Part shown: positions 10,401-22,330 of the stretch, in pieces
Position numbering within the stretch: the first letter of the stretch is position 1
Layout: each line of letters begins with the position of its first letter
NCBI GenBank assembly: GCA_013350335.1
Contig: CM023532.1
Span: 92,383,383-92,447,382, forward strand
Direction of reading: 5' to 3'
DNA length: 64,000 nucleotides
From: Chimonanthus salicifolius
Taxonomy: Eukaryota; Streptophyta; Magnoliopsida; Laurales; Calycanthaceae
The notes under the pieces: generated by a model
Told to the model about the DNA's origin: nothing
Seen by the model: the letters and a program-made list of their open reading frames with translations, nothing else
Databases searched by the model: none
Position numbers and translations under genes: made by a program

Positions 10401-10813
10401 TTATCAAAATCAACAAGGCACCAGTGGTTGAACTTCCGGAAATAGTAAGGGACTATGCGGACGTCTTTCCGAAGGAACTCCCTAGTTTGCCTCACATGAG
10501 GGAGATCAATTTTGAAATTAAGCTGTACCCTGACACTACACCAGTGTCATTACCACACTACCGGATGGCACCAGCAGAGATGTCCGAGTTAAAGAAACAG
10601 ATTGATGAACTGCTTAGACTCGGTGCATTCGGAACAGTACATCGGTTTGGGGAACTCCGGTTTTATTTGTAAAGAAGAAGGACGGTTCACTCCGTATGTG
10701 TGTGGATTACAGAAAACTGAACCAACTGACGGTCAGAAACAAGTACCCTCTACCCAGGATCGATGATTTATTTGATCAACTTAAAGGTTCAAGTCATTTT
10801 TCTAAGATTGATC
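10400..10813 (+). pseudogene. Element A reverse transcriptase, N-terminal part
   Basis: Begins near EIVRDYADVFPKELP and passes through the connector motif MAPAEMSELKKQIDELL. A frameshift near 10625 precedes conserved RT blocks in a new frame ([38 protein letters not shown]). It stops at 10813 because the solo LTR was inserted there. The domain resumes at 14482. Confidence 0.9.
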
Positions 10814-10991
10814 TGTAATGACCCGGAATTTGTGAATCAGTATATCTGTGGTTATTATTTATTTTAATGATGGAAATTGAGAATTTTAGTGGAATAAATG
10901 TTAAGTGAATCAAAATTTGGGCAAAGGCCCAAGTATGGTCCAATGGACCATGGGTTGGATGAAATTCATTTAATTGGTCAATAATGGTTGA
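10814..10991 (+). repeat. Duplicated 5' end of the nested LTR
   Basis: About 178 bp that match the first ~180 bp of this LTR family and precede a second, complete LTR start at 10992. Shared blocks include TATTATTTATTTT, CAAAGGCCCAA and GGTCAAT. The two copies differ at many sites, so they come from two different LTR copies rather than a recent local duplication. Confidence 0.85.
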
Positions 10992-13900
10992 TGTAATGGC
11001 CCGGAAATTGTAAAGTAATATATATGTGTTATTATTTATTTTTTTATGGTGGAAATTGGAAATTGGATGGAATAGATAATAAATGGATCAAAATGTGGAC
11101 AAAGGCCCAACTAGGGCCCAATGGGTTATGTATTGGATTTAATTTATCTTAATGGTCAATGATGGTCAAATTGGGCCAAGGAAAGTCAAATTGGGCCCAA
11201 TACCCATTTGGGACTTAATGGGTCAAAATAATGCAAACTCTAAGGTAAATGGATAGGAGAGAACTTAATTGGGCCATGGGCCCAATGGTGATCCAATAAG
11301 GGAAGTGGGTTGAATTGATTTTTAATCACCTAAGTTACTATTAATTAGGCCTAAGTGACATGGCCCATTGGGACCCACCTCCACCTCATCAAATGAGGTG
11401 GCATGTGGACCACGGATTGGTGGGGCCGGCCACCATGGTTGAATTGGTCAACCATGGGTGGATGCATGAAGGAATTTTAACAAAAGGAATTAATTAAATG
11501 GGAAATAACTTAACCTAATTATCTAATTAATTAAATGTTTAAATAATCATATAGGTGGTCAAAGGGGTCAAAGAGGTGGAAGACCCAAACCATTCAATCT
11601 TACCTCAAAAACATGTAAAAAAAAAACGTTGGGACTTGGTTGGGACTTGGCGATGGTGGGGTCATAAAGCTTAAAGTAAGAAAAGATCTCATGAGTTGGT
11701 GCGAGGAATTGATTACTCCACCCAATTGAGACAAACTTTATCTCTTTTACTCATCTTCTTCCATCGATGCTCTTTTCTCTCATTTCATTTTTTTCCCATT
11801 TTGCTCTCCACCACCGTCGCACAACCCAAGAAGAGAAGAAAAAAATTAAGAAAGGAAGAGGAGAAGAGAAGAAAGAAGAGAAGAGGTGCAAGCATGGTCC
11901 ACTATTCTAAGGTCAAGATTTACCATTTCTTCTCATCATCTCCTCCTTTCCCTCTCTCAAGTAAACCCTACCTTGGCCAATTCTAAGCTTGGAGGTTTCC
12001 ACCATTGATCAAGCATCTTGACCTACCAAAGATCAAAAGGATGGAGAAAGGAGGCTAAGGAAGCCGACAGGAGCGGCGGAAGTCGGAGGAGACGACGGAT
12101 TGTGAGTATTTCTTAAACAAGAGTTTTGGATTTTTTTTTTAGGGTTTAAGAATTGGAATTCTTTTTGGTTAAATTTAATGGTGGTTAAATAATTTTGTGC
12201 CATGGATTTTAAATCCATCAAAAATGGAAGGATGGAAAGTGGAGGAAACTCTAATGGATAGGTTAGGGTAGGGAAAGAAAAATAAATGGATTAAGGGTTA
12301 TATAATTAATGTATGATTTTTTTAGGGTTTTAAGGAATGGAGGATATGCAAAGTAATTTGGGCATTTTAACGATTTATTATGGTTTATGAAGAATGGAAA
12401 ACCATGGAGGATGGTTTAGGGTTTTAAATTTCTTGATTAAATGTGATTAAGTTTAAAGGGGTTTTATAAGAAAAATCATGGGAAAGAGGGTTTATGATTT
12501 TTTTTAAGGAGTTAATGATTGAATGTAGTGATTTGTAAATGGAATTTATGACCTATTTGTGGGTAAACTTATGATTAATTTTGGTGTTATGTATGTGGGA
12601 AATGAATGAGGATTAGAGTATTTAAATGGCTAAATTCTAGTGTTGTTATATTATGGTTAAGGAGACACCAATGGACCCATTTTGTGTGAACCAATTAAGG
12701 ACTAAGATGAAGGTGTATGTATATGGATTAGTAAATGAGGAATATGCCATGATTAAAGGGGACATTCATGGATTCCAAAAATGTAGTTTATGATGATAAA
12801 AAATGATAAGTCAGATGTGTGATGGAACTAAGTGATGTATGTAGACCGGTTTGGCCTAAGATTAATGTGTTTGTATATGATTAAAGTAATGGAGTTTAGG
12901 TTCAATTAAGTGGCTGATTTAATGATCTTGAGATATGGGTGATGGGTCATTAATGGACCTGAATCCATGAATGAATTTTTAGACAAAGAAATGTATATAA
13001 TTAAGTTAATGTTTAACTATAGGGGAGGTAGTGGCAAAACCGTAAATATTGATCAAAATGAAGCAACCCACTAAGATATGATGTATGGGCTTAGAAATGG
13101 TTAAACTATGGACTAATTATGTGTATGTAATAAGGTATTGGATATCACGAGCGGTACGCGTGTCGGTAGCCGGATTATCGGACGAAGCCGAAAAAGGACG
13201 CGAGTCGGTATTCGGTAGGATTCTAACCTTTTTGTAAGCCATGGATTGAGTGATGGTTTCTTTGAATTATTTTGGAAATTATATGGGTTGTTTAAGATTG
13301 GTTTTGAATTATATATTATGTAGGGGTTTTTACTTGATTTATTCTGGTAAGCATATGATTGGTTTAAAATGGGTTTTAAAGCTATGATGTGTTTATTGAG
13401 GCTTTACTTGATCTACTTTTGATAATCAAGTTATATGTTTGATTGATGGGATTTTTAAATGTCATGGTTGTTATTATATTCATTACATGGCATATGGCAT
13501 CTACATCTCATGCATGGCATGGGAGGGATATGACAAGGGAAGGATGAAATGAAACCGGAGTCCATGCTCCGTCGGGGCGACCGATAAACAACCATGGGGA
13601 TATTCTGATGTGTTTGATTCATCAGGGAGGTTACTATGGGCTCTATGATATGTTGATACGGTTATTCAAATAAGAATGTTACTATGTGTTATTATACCTT
13701 GATGATGGTTCTTCCATCAAGGGGGATGCCTAGTGTGGATCACATCTTGATGAGGTTTTTCCATCAAGAGGGTCACGGCACGATGATGGTATGGATTATA
13801 TTTTGAACATTATGTATGGATGAAAAAGGGGCATTGTACAATGATGATGAGATTGATGGGTGGGATTCATGACATAAAACACCCATTGCACTACATTGTA

Positions 13901-14476
13901 CCAAATGGCATGATTTTGATATAATATTTTCTATATGCTTTGTTATCATTAATCCATGTGTTAACCCTACTCAGAGTCCTAATGGGCGCGTTGTCTAACG
14001 CCCTACTTCTACCCTAGCTGATGACGCAGGAAATGCCGGAGTAGAAGGACGAGATGGGAGCCAAGCTTAGGAGCTTGGGGAGGAAGACTGTTTGCTTTAA
14101 TTAAGTTTATTTTGGGAAATGTGTATTTGTATAGTTTAGCTTGTCGGATTGTATAATTACTTGTTATATTCTAGTTTTGTTTTGGATACGGTGATGTTGA
14201 GATGTTTTATTAGTTAGATGAATGTAATCTTCCCTGCTATCTAAAATTTATAGGTTAGCCTCTATTATCATTCCGCGTTTTATGTAACATTCAGCAAGCT
14301 TACTTATATGTGTGAACTGTTCCTCGTGGACTTCATTCCACGCACACGTAGGGTTGGCCAGTTAAGGGCCGGGCTTTAGAAGCTCGGACTTAACTCGCGT
14401 CGTGTCGTCCGCGCCCTTTGTCACTTTAAAAAAAACAATAGACTCTGATTTTCGGTGAAAAGGGGCGGGCGTTACA
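10814..14476 (+). mobile_element. Solo LTR nested in element A RT, TSD tgatc
   Basis: Runs from TGTAATGACCCGG to GGGCGGGCGTTACA (3663 bp), flanked by perfect tgatc copies at 809-813 and 477-481 of the local numbering, i.e. 10809-10813 and 14477-14481. Removing it and one TSD copy rejoins the RT reading at [14 protein letters not shown]. It is the same family as the LTRs of element B (52072 and 59823), with a GC-rich block near 13140-13190, CTTGATGATGG/CCATCAAG hairpins near 13700-13770 and GTGAGTAT at 12102. A second LTR start, TGTAATGGCCCGG, occurs inside it at 10992. No coding capacity. Confidence 0.95.
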
Positions 14477-14481
14477 TGATC

Positions 14482-15470
14482 TGATGTCCGGATATCACCA
14501 AATCCGGGTTAGGGAGGAGGACATAGAGAAGACAGCCTTCAGAATGCGGTATGGGCTATATGAGTTTGTAGTCATGCCGTTTGGACTCACCAATGCACCG
14601 GCTGTGTTCATCGATCTTATGAACAGGATCTTCCCTCCTTACTTGGACCGATTTGTTATTGTATTTATTGATGATATTTTGATTTATTCCAAAACTTAGG
14701 AAGAACATGCTGAGCACCTGAGGATAGTTTTGGACACTTTAAGGAAGAACAAACTATATGCTAAAGCCAGCAAATGTGAATTTTGGTTATCGGAGGTCAA
14801 CTTTTTGGGACATGTTATATCAGAAGAAGGTATAGCAATGGACCCGGCTAAGGTAGAGGCAGTAAGAGAATGGAAAGCGCCAAAGAATGTAACCAAGATC
14901 CGTAGCTTTTTGGGATTGGCTAGTTATTACAGGAAATTTATCATGGACTTCTCAAACATTGCATCTCCACTTACTCGACTCACTCAGAAAGGAGTCAAAT
15001 ATGAATGGTCAAATTTGTGTAACCAGAGATTTGAAGAGCTGAAGAAGAGACTTCCCACTAGTCCCATCCTAATTTTGCCAGAAAGAGGCAAGTGTTATGA
15101 GGTACAATGTGATGCTTCAGGAAAGGGACTGGGGTGTACACTCAGTCAAAGTAATCGTGTGGTGGCATACAGATCAAGACAGTTGAAAATACATGAACGT
15201 CTTTATCCTACGCACGATTTGGAACTAGCCGCAGTGGTCTTCGCTCTCAAAAGCTTGAGACATTATCTTTATGGCGAGAAATTTGAAGTGTTTTCAGATC
15301 ATAAGAGCTTGAAGCACTTGTTTGATCAGAAAGAGCTCAACTTGAGGCAACGCAGACGGATGGAATATCTGGCGGATTATGAGTTCACACTTCGTTATCA
15401 CCCTGGCAAGGCGAACAAGGTGGCAGATGCCCTCAGCCGTTTATCACATGCATCAGTGGCATGTTTGATC
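14482..15470 (+). pseudogene. Element A RT C-terminal part and RNase H
   Basis: Starts at SGYHQIRV right after the TSD. The RT catalytic motif is FIDDILIYS, with FIDD at 14664-14675 in place of the usual Y/FxDD. An in-frame stop lies at 14697-14699 just after it, then [16 protein letters not shown] and [10 protein letters not shown] follow. RNase H has its first catalytic Asp in DASG (from 15111), then [16 protein letters not shown] and the DHKSLKHLF block, and ends near [13 protein letters not shown]. The region is otherwise open for about 880 bp, well conserved for a dead copy. Confidence 0.93.
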
Positions 15471-15584
15471 AAGACAGAATGGGAGATGCTGAATACCATT
15501 CGAGAGTTTAAACTTTACCTCAATAACCATGGGACTATATACAATTTGATCATACAGTCCAACATGGTTACCAAGACTGAATAG

Positions 15585-16985
15585 GAACAGCGGATAGACC
15601 CGGAGGTGGAGGAGATTTGGGCCAAGATGTCTACTGGTGAAGTTATACTGGAATGGGAGTTACGACCAGGACATGGTCTTCTATTCCGAGGAAGGATTTA
15701 TGTACCTAAGAGCTGCAAAAAAGAGTTATTGGTTGAGGCACATCAGACCAAACTCTCTATTCATCCGGGCAGCACCAAGATGTATCAGGACCTAAAGAGA
15801 CATTACTGGTGGCACGGACTCAAAAGAGATGTGGCAGAATTTGTAGTACATTGCTTAACTTGTCAACAGGTTAAGAAGGAACATCAGAAGCCACCAGGTT
15901 TACTCAAGCCCTTACCAATGCTGGAATGGAAATGGGAGCATATCTCCATGGATTTTGTTACAGGGTTGCCAAGGTCATCAAAGGGCAACGATGCGATATG
16001 GGTCGTGGTAGACCGACTAACCAAGTCTGCACATTTCATTCCTGTTAAGATGACAGACTCATCTGACACTTTGGGTCGGCGGTATATCAAGGATATCATC
16101 AGATTGCATGGTATACCTCGGACTATTGTGTCTGACAGAGATGGTCGATTCACAGGCAGAGTATGGCAGAGCACACAGTCGGCCATGGAAACAGATCTAC
16201 TGATTAGTACGGCATTCCATCCACAGACTGATGGGCAGTTTGAGAGGACAATACAGACACTGGAGGATATGCTGAGAGCATGTACGCTAGATTTCAAGGG
16301 TGGATGGGAGGATCACTTACCGTTAGTAGAGTTCTCATACAACAACAGTTACTAGGCAAGCCTCCAGATGGCACCATTTGAGGCATTATATGGTAGACCA
16401 TGTAAGTCACCTGTGTTTTGGACAGAGGCCAGTGAGCCTGCATTGATTGGACCTGAGTTGGTTGCAGAGACTACAGCGCAGATACAGTTGATACGGTAAC
16501 ATTTATTGACTGCGTAGAGTCGTCAGAAAAGCTATGCTGACAAGAGAAGGAGGTTCCTTGAATTTGAAGTGGGAGACATGGTGTTCTTAAAAGTCTCTCC
16601 ACGAAAGGGACACATGAGATTTGGAAAGAAAGGGAAATTGTCGCCAAGATACGTGGGACTATTTTCCATCATAAGAAGGATGGGGGACGTGACTTATCAA
16701 TTGGCACTCCCATCACAGTTGGCATCTTTACATGATGTGTTCCATATATCGATGTTGAGAAAGTATAATCCTGATCCTTCTCACGTACTGAACGTACAAG
16801 ATATAGAGGTCCAGAGTGACGTGACATACGTCGAGAAACCTGTTCGAGTGGTGGACACAGAACAATGGGTGTTACGGAACTGAGCGATTCAATTTGTCAA
16901 GGTGGTATGGGATCGACATGGCATTGAGGAAGCTACATGGGAACTCGAGTCAGAAATGAGAAAAGCTCATCCTGAGCTATTTATG
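15585..16985 (+). pseudogene. Element A integrase with chromodomain-like C-terminus
   Basis: The integrase inserts the cDNA into chromosomes. Seen: an HHCC zinc-binding region (HQTKLSIHPG...CLTC, about 15739-15870); a catalytic triad with Asp 15951 (MDFVTGLP), Asp 16134 (VSDRDGRF) and Glu 16242 (QFERTIQ), the last two 35 residues apart, i.e. D,D-35-E; the C-terminal GKKGKLSPRYVG block; and a chromodomain-like tail ending at 16985. Stops at 15582-15584 (upstream), 16353-16355, 16497-16499, 16515-16517 and 16881-16883 inactivate it. The chromodomain of this clade is thought to steer integration to heterochromatin. Confidence 0.93.
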
Positions 16986-17024
16986 TAAATGTTTGAAACC
17001 CTACTTTACTTGATTTTCGGGACG

Positions 17025-17047
17025 AAATTTTAAAAAGAGGGTTGTAT
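17025..17047 (+). other. Polypurine tract of element A
   Basis: Purine-rich AAAAAGAGGG directly before the 3' LTR, preceded by the conserved TTTTCGGGACGAAATT. It would prime plus-strand synthesis. The same arrangement occurs at 59803-59822 (element B) and, on the minus strand, at 41001-41016 (element E). Confidence 0.85.
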
Positions 17048-20000
17048 TATAACACCTCGGTTTTTCAGTTAATTATTTTGTATGAAAATAATCCATTTAA
17101 TTTGTGAATATTAGTTACGGATTTTAAATTGGGTAAAAAGTTGGGTCATTGGCCCAAATAGGACCCAACGGATTAAGAATGGTTTTTAATAAAAATTAAA
17201 TGGCGTTGAAATTAATTTGGCATAGCAATAATATATAAATAAGAAAGGAAATAATATTGCATGGCCGTGTAAAGAGAGATTCATATCTATGATAGGCGCA
17301 TGGGATCTTTTAAAAAGGGTATGCATATAGTCTTAAATTAAATAAAAGAAGTGTCTAAATTAATCACAAGGGCACACGGCAATGAGGCATGGTTTATTTT
17401 AAGCACATTCCAAACATGGGAAGCCAAGGTTGGCAAGTCCCAGTTAAATAGCAAGGGGCGCACGACTTTAAGGGGTTGGCTATCTTAGCACCTTCTAACT
17501 TTGGATCAAGAAGAAGTGATAAAAGAGGAGACATAGAGGGGGCTTACGGTTTTTACACCTTCATAGCTGAACTCTCTCTCTATCTCTCTCATTCTCGCCA
17601 AAGAAGGCAGCAAGCAAGAGGTGTATTTGGTTTGGAAAAATTAAGAAGAAAGGAGAAGGATTGGAAGAGCAAGGAATTGGAAAAGGCTAGTATCTAATTG
17701 ATAAATTTATTTTGAAATAAAGAACCATAGGGTTCGGCCATGGTGTTTGGCCGAACCCCATGGAAGAAGATTGGGAAAGGTTTGTGATATTTGTAATGGA
17801 ATCAATGAACCATAGGGTTCGGCCACAATGCATGGCCGAACCCCATGAAAGAAGATAAGGTTAATGTATGGATTGTTAGTGAGGAAAAAACCAAGGGTGT
17901 TGGTTAATAAATCCATACGGTTTTAATGGATGTTATTGGTGATTTTTAAATGGAAGAAAAGGGGTGAGGTTCGGCCATGGTGTATGGTCGAACCCCACCA
18001 AATATGTTCATGAAATTTTAATGGAAGTTTGAATGATGGAAATAATTATGGGTGTATGTTCTTAAATTTCAGATCATGGAAACCTTTGATGGTTAGGTGG
18101 TTTGGATTTAAAAGAGGAAACGAATGGAACCATAGGGTTCGGCTATGGGTATGGCCGAACCCCATGGAAAGGAAATTAACAAGGGATTAAATGGTCATGA
18201 TCATTAGCCATAGGGTTCGGCCATGGTGTATGGCCGAACCCCATGGGGTTGTTTTGGATTGGTAGGTGGATTTTGGTTGCTAAATTTGGAAAGCATTCCA
18301 ATTATGGAAAGATGGTTTCTAATCTAGGAAACTATCTAATTATGGAAAGATGGTTTCTAATCTAGGAAAATATCTAACTGTGGAAGATCGTTTCTAATTT
18401 AGGAAACTATCTAATTATGGAAGATGATTTCTAATCTAGGAAACTATCTAATTATGGAAGGAGTTTACTTAATTTGGAAACCTTCTATTTATGGAAGGAG
18501 GTTGGTAAATTTAGAAAGTGTTTAATTTAAGGAAAGAATCTTGAATCTTGGATTCAAAAATGGAATTGTTATAAATAGAAAGTCACACATCATAGGGTTC
18601 GGCCATGGTGTTTGGCCGAACCCCATGAATCAAGTTTATGGTCCAATTATGTATTTATAATTGAAAATAAATCAAGAGGAGAATAGAACCATGATATCAT
18701 GGGTTCGGCCATGGTGTATGGCCGAACCCCATGAACCAAGTTTATGAGCTAATATGGGTTGGAAAAACATGAAAGAGGTTTGGTTAATTTTAAGGAGTGG
18801 CAAAGTTGTAAATAAAGTTTAAATTGGAGGATCATGGGTTCGGCCATGATGTATGGCCGAACCCCATGAGGTCTTGTATGGACTTAAGTTGTTAAGAAAT
18901 TATTATGGATCATGTAAAGGGTGAATGATTTTAAAAGAAGCTATGGGTTATGTAAGCCATGAGTGGCAAAGTTGTAAATACTCGTTAAAGATGGAGGTTT
19001 AGCCTTGTATGGAAATAAGGTAATTATATGAGAATTACTAGACCTAGGGTTACGTATGTTGGATTAAAATGAAAAGAATATTAATTAAGGTTAGACAAAT
19101 GGCATTTTGGTTATATTGACTGAAAATGACAAACCCCATGGGAAATGGTTTATGGACTTAAATATTGCAAATCAAGTGGGACTTGGTTTTGATTGGTTAT
19201 TATATTATAAGGTAATGGGATCTCGCAAGCGGTGCTCGATCGATGATCGATTCTTGGACGGAAGCGCAAGGACTCATGAGCGGTCTTTGGTAGGATTCCA
19301 CCTCTTTGAAACCATGGGCTTATGTACACTTGTTTTATCTTATGTTTGATGAAATGTATATTTCAAAGGATATGCTTTATATGAATTTTAAATGCTACGT
19401 TTATTTGTTTAAATAGCATGTGTTGGACATGTTTTAAAAGGTGATTTTAAATGCTATGTTATGTTATAAAATAGCATATGTTTCATTGGCATCTCATGCA
19501 TGGCATGGGGTGGAGGATTTGTAACCGGAGGGGTCACACTCCATCGGGGCGTCCGAAAAACCTATGTGCGGTACCTTGATGTGATTTCCATCAAGAAGAT
19601 TCCGGAGGGTCCCCACTCCATCGGGGCGTCCGAAAGACCTATGTGGTGGGTACTTTTATGTACATGTGATGGGTGAGACTCATTGCATTTGTCATCATTG
19701 CATGGTATGGATTTATATGGTTTTGACATTACGATATTATATATGTTTTGTACTAATCATGTGTTAGCCGTAACTGGAATACTTACTAGGCGCATTGTTC
19801 TAACGCCCTACTTCTACCCTAGTTGATGAGACAGGTAATAAGGGGAACGAGGAACGCAAGACGGGCCAGGCATTGGAGCTTGGATGATTTAGTTTATTAG
19901 TTTTAATAAAAGTTACTCATGGACTTGTATTTGAGTATCTAGATTTCAGAATGTAATAACTTAGATGGATGGATGTTAATTTTGATAATTATGGTATTTG

Positions 20001-20314
20001 AATGATGATTAAGGACTTGGCGTTCTTTGTTATCTGAATGGAATAGAACTTAGTTCTATTATGTTCCACAATTTGATGTGATGATTCCGCAGTTATGATT
20101 TTTATTCCGCATGTTGATATTGCTATGTGTGAACCATTTTAGTGGACTTAGTCCATGCACACATAGGGTTGGCCAGTTAAGGGTCGGACTTTGGAGGTTC
20201 GGACTTAGGTCGCGTCGTGACGTCTCGCACTCTATCACTCTACTCTATTATAAAAAAAATAAAATAGACTCTGAATTTACGGGAAAAAGTGAGTGAAAAG
20301 GGCGGGGCGTTACA
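17048..20314 (+). mobile_element. Element A 3' LTR
   Basis: Begins TATAACACCTCGG, where the first TG has become TA, and ends GGGGCGTTACA at 20314. It matches the 5' LTR along its length with scattered substitutions and two fewer 37-bp units. Palindromes: 17730-17759, 17815-17844, 17968-17996, 18135-18163, 18213-18242, 18595-18624, 18701-18730 and 18836-18866. TATAAATAG is at 18570-18578. The visible divergence between the LTRs marks A as clearly older than B. Confidence 0.95.
18300..18449. repeat. 37-bp minisatellite, 4 copies (3' LTR of A)
   Basis: Four units of the array seen six times in the 5' LTR; the third is the most diverged (AACTGTGG, GATCGTTT). Confidence 0.95.
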
Positions 20315-22330
20315 TAGTCCAAGCCCTCAATGTCCAAAATGTTCCATGTCATAGCACATCGGCTATTTGAACACACATAGGTCTCTTGTGATGTTCAATT
20401 GCAATGGTCTTAAGATATACAAGTGAGTCTAAGACCAAAGCAAAACATGAGTGATGGTCTATCTCTTAGGTACCCAAATGGTTGAGGTTGGTGATTCATA
20501 CACACTCCTATGATAATAGTACCTTTGAGGTCGCGACCTTGGATTCCACAACTCTTTTAAGACTTCATCCAATTGTCTTAACAAGGAGTCTTGCCTTTGA
20601 TCCATCTTCCCTGGAGGTTTGTGTGTTTTAGCCTTAGGTAGGTTATTAAAGGCTTGACCATTCAAGTGTCTCTTCCTAAGATTGCATTCCATCTTATAAT
20701 GTCAAATCTTATGACAATAAAAACATTTACCGTTCGGAGGGTGAGAGACATTTCCTCTAACAAACACCGTGTGGTTTATAGGTCCTTTGTTTGACATAGA
20801 TGAACCAAGACTCGACCAATCTCCATACCTTTTACCCAAATTAAGCAATTTTTCCAATTTTTGTTCTCCATCGGTAAATTTATCTTGAAATTTGTCTTTG
20901 TGATTCTTCAATTCTTTTAGTTGAAGAGAAAGTTTTTGAACTTCTTCTTCAAGATGTTTCTTGATGTCTCACAAGTTTCGACATCTTTTCCATAAATTTC
21001 AATCTCATCTTGAAGATCTTTCTCACTCGCTTATAATTTTATAATTTCATCATTAGAGACTATCAACTTTGTGGAAAGAAGAGAATTTTTAGTTTTCAAA
21101 TTTTCTAGTTGGCTAGAGAGGTTTGTATTTTCCATTTTAACATTGTCAAGTTTTTTAGCCAACTTCTCACTCTCAAGGTACATAGCATTGTATGATTTTT
21201 GAAGATCTTCATCTTCGTCATCATCTTCCATTTCAATTACGGGTGTTTAAAGATCACCCACAATAGAGGCTATGAAACCCTTCTATGGTTCAATTTTTTC
21301 TTGGGCTTCCTTGTCTGAATCACTCTCGGATTCAGATGTATCTTCACAAGTCACATTCATAGCCTTTTTCAATTTTTCCAATGGACATTCATTGTCAAAG
21401 TGTCCCCGACCACCGCAATTGAAATAAGTTTGTTCCTTGGACTTTCTCTTATCTTTTTCTCTATGAGGTTCATGATTTGAGTGAATTTTTCAATTGATTT
21501 TCCTTTCTTAAATCTCCTCATTTTGTTCATCTTACTATAGTTTTTCAAAAACTTCTTAGCAAGCAATGCCATTTCTTCACTTGAATCACACTCATTTTTG
21601 GATTCTTTTTCTTTACTTTTAATTTCTTAAGTTTCAAGGAAGATTTCAAGGTAATGTGTTTCTCCTTTGGTTGTTCAATTTGTAGTTCATATGTTTGGAA
21701 TGAACCAACCAAATCATCAATATCTATTAAGGCTACGTTTCTATGATCTTCCATAGCCACCACTTTAGGTTTGAATCTTTCGGCAAGATTTCTCACAATT
21801 TTGGTGCATATTTTATCATCTGGAATTTTTTTCACGAAGAGCCCACATTGAATTTACAATGTCACTCAACTTGGAGTAAAAATCCATAAAGACTTCATTC
21901 TTTTACATCTTGATTCTGTCAAATTGCTTTTGGAGAATTTGAAGTTTTAACCTCTTAACTATTAAGGTACCTTCATGGGTTCTTTCAAGAACATCCCATG
22001 CATCTTTTGCAGTTTCACATGTCATGATCCTTTTATATTCATTAGGTACACGACACAATTTATAGCATTAAAGCTCTACCATTAGCAGTATACATGGCTT
22101 TTTCATTTTGAGTCCAAGTGCTAAATTCTTTGGGCACAAGATTCTTAGAGGTAGTGGCTGTATCGGTTTTCTCTTCCATGGATTAAGTCCATCCATTCTT
22201 TATCGATTCCCAAACGGTTCCATCTATGGAAATAAAGAAGATTTTGATTTTAGTTTTCCATGATGCATAGTTTGTTCCATCATACCATTGAATTTAAATT
22301 TAGGGATTTCTCTGGAGTTAGGTCTCTCTT
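20315..22330 (-). pseudogene. gag: Ty1/copia gag remnant (SIRE/Tork-like)
   Basis: A heavily decayed minus-strand gag with many stops and frame changes. In protein order: an N-terminal stretch with IPKFKFNG (about 22310); MEEKTDTATTS near 22180; the UBN2-like capsid region IPDDKICTKIVRNLAERFKPKV (about 21830-21770) with DIDDLVGSFQTYE; a lysine-rich linker; a zinc knuckle FNCGGRGHFDNEC (about 21388-21425) that has lost its first Cys; an acidic, probably coiled-coil stretch (LESEKLAKKLDNVKMENTN, about 21190-21130); a second CCHC motif CFYCHKI-stop-H (about 20690-20732); and WVPKR near 20460. The pol part, expected to the left, is not recognisable. This is the host DNA into which element A inserted. 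Confidence 0.75.

Larger units (their letters stand above)
5195..20314 (+). mobile_element. Element A: full-length Ty3/gypsy chromovirus (Tekay/Del-like)
   Basis: A 15,120-bp element with two LTRs (3345 and 3267 bp), a 3663-bp solo LTR nested inside, an iMet primer site, gag, protease, RT, RNase H, integrase, a chromodomain-like C-terminus and a polypurine tract, in that order. The order PR-RT-RH-IN is that of Ty3/gypsy. The long LTRs and the tail motifs (PVRVVDTEQ, IQFVKVVW, EEATWELE) fit the Tekay/Del clade of plant chromoviruses. It is non-functional: several in-frame stops, at least three frameshifts, and an RT split by an LTR. The TSD is imperfect (tggtc/tagtc), consistent with age. Confidence 0.93.
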
